Source of the DNA: Prorocentrum cordatum | Taxonomy: Eukaryota; Sar; Dinophyceae; Prorocentrales; Prorocentraceae | Assembly: GCA_963575745.1 (NCBI GenBank) | Contig: CAUYUJ010012725.1 | Location: 244,795 to 293,586, forward strand | Direction: 5' to 3' | Length of the DNA stretch: 48,792 nt | Part shown: one piece after another, positions 33,119 through 41,500 of the stretch | Position numbering within the stretch: position 1 is the first letter of the stretch | Layout of the letters: each line of letters begins with the position of its first letter | Made by a program: the position numbers and the translations under genes | The notes under the pieces: model-generated | The model's input: only the letters and a program-made list of their open reading frames with translations | Database searches by the model: none | What the model was told of the DNA's origin: nothing

Positions 33119-33410
33119 TCAGATGCCGACTCGGACGGCGATCCTGGCGGCGGCGATGAGCCTCCAGATCATCCAGATGGCGGCGGCGGCGGCGGCGGCC
33201 TCGTTGGAGAACCGGGGCCAGAGCCGCCAGAGCCAGGGCCGCCACCCGCCCCGCCGCCGCCGCATCCCCCGCCGCCTGATCCAGGCAGGGGGATGGAGGA
33301 GGATGGAGGACGATGAGGACGGGGGAGAGGGGTGGGAGGAATGCGGGAGGAGGGATGAGGAGGGAGGGGGGGGGGGGAGGTGCGGAGGGAGACAGGAGGA
33401 GGAGGAGGAG

Positions 33411-33443
<33 letters not shown>

Positions 33444-34452
33444 CAGGAGGAGTAGGATGAGGGGGAGGAGGAGGAGGAGGAAGACATCGGCACCAATCGT
33501 TGCAACATTTTTTCGAGGGGGAGGAGGGCGGCGACGACGAATTTGGCACCAATCGTCGCAACTTTTTTTCTAGGAGAAGGAGGAGGAGGGGGAGGAGGAG
33601 GGGGAGGAGGGGGGGGAGGAGAATACGGGAGAGGAGAGGGGAGTAGATTTTTGTTTGCATGACGGGGCAGTCTCTTTCGCTGCCCGCCCCCATGAGGTCT
33701 TGACGGGGCGCCCCTCGCCGCGCCGCCCTTTTCGGCCTCCTCGTTGCTCTGTTGAACTTCGATTGCGGCGGTGATGCCGATCGTCATCGTTTTCAGCTCC
33801 ATCTCCTGACCCACGATGTCAGGCGTCAGGCCAGGCGAGACCACGAGCACCGCGAAGGGGCGAGTGCTTTCCTCGAGTTGGAACGGGATGAGAATGGCGA
33901 CGACGTAGATGGTGAGCCCCTTGAGACGCCCTGAAAACAACATGTGTCGATGTCTTTCTCGCCGCCGCCTTCCTCTAGCTCTCCTCCAGTCCTGCTCCGA
34001 GAGACGAACTTGTGAACTCGTTTGTTCTTGTCTGAGTTTCCCCGCGCCACGATCATTTGAGGCTTCGCCTGTTGCACGTCCCGCTGGCGATTGTAAGCGA
34101 GTTCAGTGGATGGCGCGGCCAGCTCATCCAGAACTCATGCCCAAGCGAATTGCCCCAGCGGAACAACGAGGTCGGCAGCCGTTGTCTTTGGAGAAGAGGG
34201 GGGAGGGGCGGAGGAGGAAACGGAATATGGAGGATGGGCGGCTCAGAGGGCCCCGTGCCCCCCGCGGCCCTCTCCTTAGGGCGGGCGCGTAGTTATGCAT
34301 GCCCTCGTGCTCGTCGGTGGCCCACGTCCGTAGCGCATGCTTGGCTCCAGCAATGCGCGCTCGGCAGAGCTTGAAGGTTGCCGCCTCCTTGTCGGGGCAG
34401 TCGCGACTGACTCCGACTTCGTTCGGTTTCGTCGCCCCTGCTGCCTTTCGAC
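33119..34452 (-). CDS. Probable multi-exon gene on the - strand (unidentified)
   Basis: Three or four - strand segments look coding (C/G-ending codons, few low-complexity runs). About 34452-34289 contains ATFKLCRARIAGAKHALRTW; about 34130-33984 contains LAYNRQRDVQQAKPQMIVAR and KRVHKFVSRSRT; about 33930-33730 contains LKGLTIYVVAILIPFQLEES; about 33245-33119 ends WMIWRLIAAARIAVRVGI-stop. Possible boundaries are a GC donor at 34288, and AG|GA at 33984 with TTTTCAG|GG at 33931 (only 53 nt apart). The large gap between the last two holds a trinucleotide tract, pyrimidine-rich on this strand, with two CCAATCGTTGCAAC motifs. The terminal hydrophobic stretches may be membrane-associated. It is convergent with the hAT-like gene (91 bp between stops). 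Family not recognised; exon limits are approximate. Confidence 0.4.
33484..33570 (+). repeat. Paired short motif CGGCACCAATCGTTGCAAC (two copies)
   Basis: ATCGGCACCAATCGTTGCAA plus CATTTTTTCG at 33484 and TTGGCACCAATCGTCGCAAC at 33542, separated by a GAGG-rich spacer. Another such pair is at 37702 and 37758. Confidence 0.65.
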
Positions 34453-34463
34453 CTCCGCAGCAG

Positions 34464-35114
34464 ATGGCGGCGGCAGCGCCTGAGTCAGATGTCCTCGTCG
34501 GCGCGTCGACGTCTCGGGGCGACAGCGGCGGCCCCGCCTTGGCGGCCTCCGGCGATGGCCCAGGTGAAGTCCCCAAGCTTTGTCAGCATGACGATGAGCC
34601 TGCCTTGAAGAAGGCGAAGCATCTCCCCGACTCCGCCAATGAGGAGGGCGATGCGTGCGTCAACGGAGGCACCGTCGTCGATGGCAGCACCGACGCGCCG
34701 CTGGGCGCGCTGCAGTTGACAACCGCCGTTGTCGACGGGAAGAAGGCGCAGCATCTCCCCGACCCCGCCGACGAGGCTGGCGATGCGTGCATCAACGGGG
34801 GCACCGTTGATGGCAGCACCGACGTGCCGCTGGGCGCGCTGCAGGAGACAACTATCGCTGTCGACGGGCACCGTGCCTCCGCGGCCGCCAGCGAGGACAG
34901 CGGCGCAGATGCGACGCGCGACTCGCTGGGCGCGCCGCTGACGGAGCAGCCCTTCCACTTCGACGGCGCAACGGACTACTTGGGCGGGCTGAGCGATTGC
35001 GACGACTCGCCAGCGGAGGCCGTCGAGGGCGTTGCCATGGCCGACCTCGAGCCAATCTCCCAGGTCGCGCCGGCGCAGACTTGCATCGATGCCTCGCATC
35101 AGGATCCAGGTTAA
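34464..35114 (+). CDS. Acidic, repeat-containing ORF (possible first exon of the methyltransferase gene)
   Basis: ATG at 34464 (MAAAAPESDVLVGAST), in-frame TAA at 35112-35114. It contains two ~44-residue tandem repeats: the first has KKAKHLPDSANEEGDACVNG and TDAPLGALQ, the second KKAQHLPDPADEAGDACING and TDVPLGALQ. It is acidic and Ala/Gly-rich, like the N-terminus of the hAT-like gene, and probably disordered. Before the stop, CATCAG|GATCC (GA donor after 35102) would leave phase 0 and could join the methyltransferase frame at 35474 (TTCGTAG|AGA), but that acceptor lacks the usual G after AG. It may therefore be a separate gene. The opposite strand is also open, so direction rests on the repeat structure and the strand of its neighbour. 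Confidence 0.45.
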   Translation: MAAAAPESDVLVGASTSRGDSGGPALAASGDGPGEVPKLCQHDDEPALKKAKHLPDSANEEGDACVNGGTVVDGSTDAPLGALQLTTAVVDGKKAQHLPDPADEAGDACINGGTVDGSTDVPLGALQETTIAVDGHRASAAASEDSGADATRDSLGAPLTEQPFHFDGATDYLGGLSDCDDSPAEAVEGVAMADLEPISQVAPAQTCIDASHQDPG

Positions 35115-35473
35115 GGTACAGGGGCACTCAAGTGCGTGGCATGCGCCAAACTCAGGGCGAACAAACTTGAACGGCATGTTTGCCATGTGTTCCAATTAGT
35201 TGCAATTCGTGGGATTTGTTGTAATTAGTTGTGTGCGTGTTTTTGATTAGTTGCACCCGGCACTTTTGCCCCGGCACTTTTGTGCCAGGCTTGCGTTTGT
35301 GTGTGTTTTTTACAGGGTTTCCCAAGCCGGCAGTTTTGCACCAGGGGCCTTGCAACTAATCTCCCGCGCCTTGCAACTAATAACAACTAATAACAACAAT
35401 TTACAACTAAATGGTTGCACCCTTTCAACCATCCGAAGTGATCGAACCGTTGCTTTGCAGTTTGGGTTCGTAG
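35115..35473. other. Intron or intergenic segment with inverted TTAGTTG / CAACTAA motifs
   Basis: AATTAGTTG and GATTAGTTGCACCCGGCAC lie at 35195-35265. The inverted form, TTGCAACTAATC and CAACTAATAACAACTAA, lies at 35350-35410. Together they make a loose foldback with GCACTTTTG repeats between. Confidence 0.5.
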
Positions 35474-35476
35474 AGA

Positions 35477-37302
35477 ATGGACCTATTTGAGGCGCGCCCC
35501 CTTTGGCCCTGGTCATTTCGAGCCCCCCTGAGCCGCCAGGACTCGGAGCCCGTTGTAGATCAGTTGGGCGAGATAGTCAAGCGGCAGTTGGATAAACTTA
35601 CGCCTGCTCAGTTCTCTCAGCTCCGATCGGCCCTGGTCGAGATACACAGAGAGTGCGACGGGCGTTTGCCTGTTGCGACGGGGTGCTCTGGAACAGATTT
35701 GATCATCGATGTCTTGCAGACCTTGGTGCAACATTGGCGTGATGATTTCGGCTTGGAGTTTTCCGTCCGCCACCTCTTCAGCTGCGACCATGGAGATCTG
35801 CAACAGGAGTGGATTCGGACCCACATGCGGCCTGGATACCTCTTCAAGTCAATGGATGAGGTCGCTGACAACGTGATGGCATTTGACACCCTGTCTGGAT
35901 CGTTGAAGCCTGTTCCCAGCACGGTCTTGTGGGCGACGGGCATCGAATGCGACGCTCTGTCGGGGTTGAATGCTTCGTCGCGCATCGGACAGGGAGTGGT
36001 TGCTGCTGGCGAGGGCAAGACTGGTACTTCAGCTGAGTACACCCTGAGGTACACCGAACGAATGGAACCCGATTTCTTGTTCATGGAGTGCGTGAAGCAC
36101 CTGGGCGCGGGTGCGAAGGACAATGCCAGCGGCCTGAAGCCCTCCGACTTGGACGTCATCATCCAGAAGTGCAACAAGCTTGGCTACATCATGGTGGCAT
36201 CGGCGCTCGAGGCCTTCGAGCACGGCTCCCGCACGATGCGCCGCCGGCGCCCTGTGGGGCATGGGCGAAGGAATTCGCATCCACGACGACCCCTCCCCCC
36301 AACCCTGGCCCACCCCTCGCCACGGATGCTAGGGCGGGGATGTGTTCGGGGGCCGGGGGGGGGGGGGGGATGTCATGGGCGCGAGTTCTGTCGCCCGTCC
36401 CCAGGTACTACATGATGGGCTTCAAGGTAAGGAAGGATGACGCCAACTTCACGCAGCTGCCGAAGCAGATCGCGAGCTCTGACGAGGTGGAGGAGTTCGA
36501 CTTCCCGCCGTGGTGGAGCGAAATGCACAAGTGGCTTCAGGAGCTGAAGATCGACCCTTTACCGATCGATATGTTCTTCCTCAAACCAGGCGACGCTCGC
36601 CGGCAGCGGTGGGAGCTGCATCCGCAGGCGGGCTCCATTGACAAGCCTGCGGCATCCAGCGCAAAACAGGCGAAGGGCAGCGGCGGTGACGCGCAGTGGG
36701 AGGCAGATCATTGCGGAACGTATCAGGAGCACGGCTTGCAGTGGCCACCAGTTTTCCCGGAGGCTTTCATTTTGAAGACGTCCCACCTTGGGCGCCGAAT
36801 GAGAGAATTAGTCTGGTTCTATGAGAAGACGTTGCCGGTCGAGACTCGCCATCTCACGTTCGTGGACCTCAATTACAACATCAACTGGGCCTCGCACATG
36901 GTGGACCGAATCACATGTATCGTAGGTACCTCTCGTATTTGGAGCTTCGGTCGTGCTGCGCACACAGACGCGCGTGATGACATCGAGGCCAGCGGCGGCG
37001 ACATTGTTGGCGAGGAGCTCCTTGCTCTGCAGGGGTTCAGCACACGCAGGCAGCGCCCTGGCTTCTTCGAGGAGCACGGCCCCCAGTCCATCACAGAATT
37101 GGCGGGGAACGCTTTCAACGGCGCTGTGGTGTCGGCGTGCTTGATATCGGCATTTGCTTGCGCCCCTTGGACAGCGATGTTCACCAGGGGCGACCTGTCC
37201 AGCGAAGAGAGCGACGAGCTGGGGGACGGCGAGCTGGACGAGGGGGAGAGCGACGGCGATGGCCTGCCCAGCCCAGTGAGCACGCCAGCAGACTCTCAGT
37301 AG
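35477..37302 (+). CDS. C5 cytosine methyltransferase-fold protein with altered catalytic motif
   Basis: Two exons, 35477-36246 and 36405-37302, give 555 residues. Ordered landmarks match the DNA C5-methyltransferase fold: a motif I-like TGCSGTDL at ~68-75 (AdoMet site), GIECDALSG at ~155-163 with C158 where family members have PCQ, MECVKHL at ~203-209 where they have ENV, and GSRTMRRR then YYMMGF at ~250-262 where they have QxRxR. A ~200-residue presumed target-recognition part follows, then ELLALQGF at ~461-468 (motif IX-like) and LAGNAFNGAVVSACL at ~489 (motif X). Spacings agree with the family. The Cys and the motif VI Glu are kept but P, Q and N are replaced, so activity or substrate may differ. 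The C-terminus is an acidic Ser/Asp/Glu tail. The start is the first ATG after a stop; an upstream exon is possible. Confidence 0.7.
36247..36404 (+). other. Intron of the methyltransferase-like gene (GC-AG, 158 nt)
   Basis: The boundary is CGCCGCCG|GCGCC ... CCCCAG|GTACTAC. A split CGG codon restores RRRYYMMGF, the motif VIII region. A G run of 18 lies inside the intron. Confidence 0.65.
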
Positions 37303-37401
37303 GTGCGCGCTGCACAGTTGCAGGGGATGCGATTGATATGCCATGCGCCCGTTAGTCCGTAGGCGTGGAAGCTGTCGTCGACGTAGACGTCAACCGTTGG
37401 G
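37296..37401 (-). CDS. Possible last exon of a second - strand gene
   Basis: After CCCTCAG| on the - strand, 106 nt encode TVDVYVDDSFHAYGLTGAWH then INRIPCNCAARTY and a stop (37298-37296). Third positions are mostly C. The stop overlaps the end of the methyltransferase-like CDS by 7 nt, so the two genes would be convergent and overlapping. Upstream exons on this strand could not be placed: 37460-38290 is largely GAG tract plus dispersed repeat. No family recognised. Confidence 0.3.
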
Positions 37402-38549
37402 CTGAGGGGCGGGCGGGTCCCAGAGCATCCGTGTCCTGACAAGCGCGTTCTTTCAGGGGTGGGCCCGTGCCATTGCCCCCCCCGTTACCCCGTGCGAGGA
37501 GGAGCAGGGGGGGGCGCGCCGTGCCTGAGAAGGAGGAGGATGAGGAGGTGGTGTGTATATGGCGGAAGAGGCTGTCCGCGCTTGCGCGGACATCCGTCTG
37601 TCTCTTCAAACAGTAAGCTTGAAAAGAGATCTGCAAATTTCCTTCCGGCGGCGGCCACCTGGAGAGGAGGCGGATGAGGAGGGGGAGGAGGAGGACGACG
37701 ACATCGGCGCCAATCGTTGCCACATTTTCGAGGAGGAGGATGAGGGGGAGGGCGAAATCGGCGCCAATCGTTGCAACATTTTTTTCGACGAGGAGGGGGA
37801 GGAGGAGGAGGAGGAGGAGGAGGAGGGGGGGGGGGGGAGGGGAGGGGAGGAGGAATGAACGCCCTTGCACGCTTGCTTTACCCTCCTCCACCTCCGCCAG
37901 CTCAGAGGGGCTCTTCGAGTTGCGCCCGCAGCCGCCTGCTGCAGGGATGAGACTGTTGCCCGCTGCCGGGCACCCACCCACCACCCGTCCTCCTCGCCTT
38001 CTTTTGTCTGGCCCACGTCCGAGGGCGCGAAGACAACCGCACTTCGCGCGTCGCGGATTGGGCCAGGGAGTTGCCTTTCTCCAGGGGGCGTCGCGAGGGC
38101 GCGGAGATAATCGCGCGTCGCGCGTCGCTGGGCGCGCCGCTCATCGCGGAGCCCGATGGGCCGAGGCCCCAAGAGGCCGTAGGAGGACCCCTGGAGAGCC
38201 CAAGAGGCCTCCGCATGGTCGGGGTTTCTGGTTTTCTTTAGATGCATTGAGCGTCGTCGTTTGCCTCGTCGACCCTCCAACGGTGGGGTCGAGAGCCCCG
38301 GGCCTGCACCTTCGCGATCGCAATGGGCAGGAGTGGAACGAGGATGAGATGGAGCAGGACTGGGAGCAGGAGCAGGAGCAGGGCCCGTTACAGACAGAAC
38401 CCCCCTCTGGGTGTAACGCTCCCCATCCGAACCCCCAGGTCAAGCTGACAATTCGTGGTTACCTTGTTGTTCGGTTCCCGCGCGCCCAAAGGGCCCCTGC
38501 CCTTGGGGTCTTCTTGAGGACATCTTGAGGCCATATCATATGGCATCAT
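37402..38549. other. Intergenic: GAG tract, CCAATCGTTGCAAC motifs, dispersed upstream repeat
   Basis: ATCGGCGCCAATCGTTGCCA at 37702 and ATCGGCGCCAATCGTTGCAA at 37758 repeat the pair seen at 33484. (GAG)n lies at 37795-37855. Copy 2 of the upstream repeat is at 38012-38152. At 38322-38400 a + frame encodes an acidic NGQEWNEDEMEQDWEQEQEQ stretch that might be a first exon of the next gene. Confidence 0.4.
38012..38152 (+). repeat. Dispersed upstream repeat, copy 2
   Basis: GAGGGCGCGAAGACAACCGC and GAGGGCGCGGAGATAATCGC sub-units are followed by GCGTCGCGG/GCGTCGCTG and GCTCATCGCGGAGCCCG. This matches 28138-28290 in the same order and orientation. Confidence 0.65.
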
Positions 38550-41500
38550 ATGTGCCCCCCTCTGGGTCGTCTTAGGCGCCTAAGAATGCTACGCGGGGGC
38601 CCCGAGATGGCCCCGAGAGGGCTCCAAGAAGTCCCCGCCATCAGCTCCCTGGGCTGTCCCCCGAAACCCTCAAAGGGGTTTGTAGCCGTTGAGTTGCAAG
38701 AGGCGTTGTGCTGCCTCTGCGCCGACAGCGGCGTGCCGCCAGCGTCGAGGGCTGCGGCCTCGTCGGGGCGCGCGGCCTCGTCGATGCGCGCGAGGTCTCG
38801 GAGAGGTGGCGGCGCCCCTGATGGGGGGGCCCAGGACACCGAGGACGGTTCTAAGCACTTGGCCGCCCTTGCCAATGCGCGGTGTCTTGGGAAGCAGGGC
38901 GAAGGGGCCGCCTCCTCCAGGCTTGTCAAAAAGTCTTGTGGCTTCCTTTGCGGCGTGCACAACTTGATGGAGGACGACTTCAGCAACGTCGGGGATCCGA
39001 GCCACCCAGACTACAAGTTGATGCGGTGGGCTTACCCAGATGGCAGCGGTGACAATTGCCACGTATGCGAGCGCATCTGGCAAACAGAGTTGGCCCACCT
39101 TTGGGGCGGAAAGCGTCAAGAGTGCAAAGACGCCTATGGAGCGGACTTGGATAAGCTTGAGAACCATCGCAAGCGTCGGGCGGCCTACGTCGCGCGGAAG
39201 AAACTCCCCATGAAAGCGACGGCTGCCAGGAAGGTTGCTGGAGTCAAGCAAACAAAGTTGAAAAACAAGTTGAGTCACGATGTCAAGCTCATCCAGCCGA
39301 AGGACAAGTTCTACCCGCTTGAGTCGTACGTGCGCCAGTTCGGCGACCCGAAGCATAACCGCAAGAGGGGCCACGTGGTTGGGAAGATACACGGGGTAAA
39401 AGGAGTCACTGTCCCAGGAGCAGATAGCGATGAACCCTGGGAGGTGGAGAGGGCGATCGTCGGTTCGCTCGTGAAGGAGGAGGAGCTCGACAACGGCGGC
39501 ACCGACAGCGAGGTCGACGCGGAGATCATCCAAGCCAAGTTCGACTCTTTGGTCGACCAGCAGCAGAGGGCCTACGATTCTCAAGCGGTCGGCATGGTGA
39601 ACAGCATCCTGGCAAACTGCGCGGCGGAGGTCCACGACGAGGACCGCGAGTTCCGCAGCGCGCCTCGCCATGCAAAGAAGCGCGACTCTCCGGCTACTAA
39701 GACCATTGTTGAGGCCAAAGAGGGGGACGAGTGCAAGCTGCGGCTGTCCCTGGGCATTGAGTCAGACGACGACGTCGAGACCCCTCAGCAAAAAAAACAG
39801 AAGGGGGCTCGACAGGCTGGTGGCGGCGGACGCGGCGGAGGCGCTCGCCAGGCTGGTGGCGGCGGACGCAGCGTGGGCAAACGTGGAGGCGGCGGCTCGG
39901 CCGGCAGCGGGGGCCGCGAGCCCCCCGCGCCCGCGCCCGCAGCTTCGCCGCCTGCGTCCCCGGCAGCCCCCCTGACGCCTTCCCCGTCGCCGCTGAGTGG
40001 GAAGCCGAAGGCGGCCGTGGAACAGACAGGAGCCGTTGGGAAGCCTGCCAATAAGTACGATGACTTGGCAGATCGGCTTTGGGATCAGCTTAAGGAAAGC
40101 GGAGAAGGGTCTATTTTCTTTGGCGCAAAGTCGCAGGCGCAGCAGCGGAGCTTGGCGAGGTGCATGACCAAGATCTCGGAGAAAGCGAACGCGGAAAAGA
40201 GACCAGACCTTCGGAAGGCGTTGTGCATGGGGAGGAAGAAGTACCAAGTCATGGAGGCTTGCGTGCGGCTGTACATGTCTTGGGTGAAACGGAGGTCGCC
40301 AGAGGCTGGCGCTGCGTCCTTCAAGACTGCCTGGGACGCCATGATAGCTTTTTGCCTTGTCTCGGACGACGAGCAGGACGTGCTGAAGTTTGAATGCCCA
40401 TACCTGTACGACCTCCGCATCAGCATCCTCTCAGTTCATGACCACCAGTCCCTTGCAGTGGCTCTCGATCTGACGGCGCTGCAGGAGCAGTTCAGCCTGA
40501 CAGAGGAGCGCGCGATCATCATGCAGGCCAAGTACCTCGGGCTCGCAATTGTGCATTTCCTCACGAAGAGCCTCCAAGTCGCTGAGTGCAAGACTGGCAT
40601 CAATGCGTATATCAACCTCATCCTGTCCCAGGACCACGTGGGGCGCATCGCCCCGGTTGTCGCGGACGACCTCTCGAACTTCAAGATGATCATAGACCCT
40701 CCGACGAACACCTTCGACGCCGGTATGTCTGCCAAGTTGGTTGCAAACATTAAGGCTGTCCCCAGTGAGGTGTCGGCCGAGGTCGCCGTCGGATGTCCGT
40801 TCTTTTCGCCGCTGCTTGTCTCCTACCCGAATTTCGGCAAAGAGATCGTCGATGGCGCCAGGACCTAGCGGTGTATATTCTGAACAGCATCCCGTAAGCA
40901 ACATGAAATCATCCTGGGAACGGTGCCAAAGGTCCGATATCCAAACATCGCTTATTGGACATCTCATCGGACGCTTACGGGATGCGTTCTGCATGTACAC
41001 GTTCTGAAGGACCGCTGCCGATGAGCTCGAGAAGTGCGCCCAGTTCAGCGCTGCCATCAATGAACATTCCGCGTGGTTGGGGCGGAGCGCAGAACAATCG
41101 CTTCTCGCCCTCGACGAGAAGTGCATGCAGGCATTCGTGTCGGACACCGCCTTCTTTGCTAACCTGGACAGCGACCTGTACGAGAGGTACTGCTCCGAGG
41201 AGCGTGACTTCACGGAGGTGTTGGCTTGGGGGACACGCCCGATCGCCGATAGAAGTTCGTTCTCCTCCTCTTGGCGTGAATCGTTTGGGCCGCTCTGCTC
41301 GAGCAGAGGGGCCCGAACGACTCGCACCAGGAGGAAGAGGAGGGGCCCGAAAGACTCACGCCAAGATGCGGAGATCCGAGCTTCGGATCTCCGCATCCCG
41401 GCAAAGGCCTCTCCTGGGGGGCGAGGCCAGGGCGATAGGGGTATCCTCAGGCTGTCACTGATAATCGCTACGCCCTTATGTTCCGGGCGTCGGTGTACGC

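Noticed and set aside
34485-35195. 236-codon - strand ORF opposite the acidic repeat ORF
   Set aside because: Antisense shadow: its internal repeats mirror the + strand repeats, and the neighbouring methyltransferase-like gene is on the + strand.
35469-35490. Possible DinoSL relic at the methyltransferase start (GTAG...ATGG)
   Set aside because: Only GTAG and TGG agree and a gap is needed; not distinguishable from chance.
38670-39671. 333-codon - strand ORF
   Set aside because: Shadow of the long + strand gene, whose frame has better codon use and the Cys pairs.
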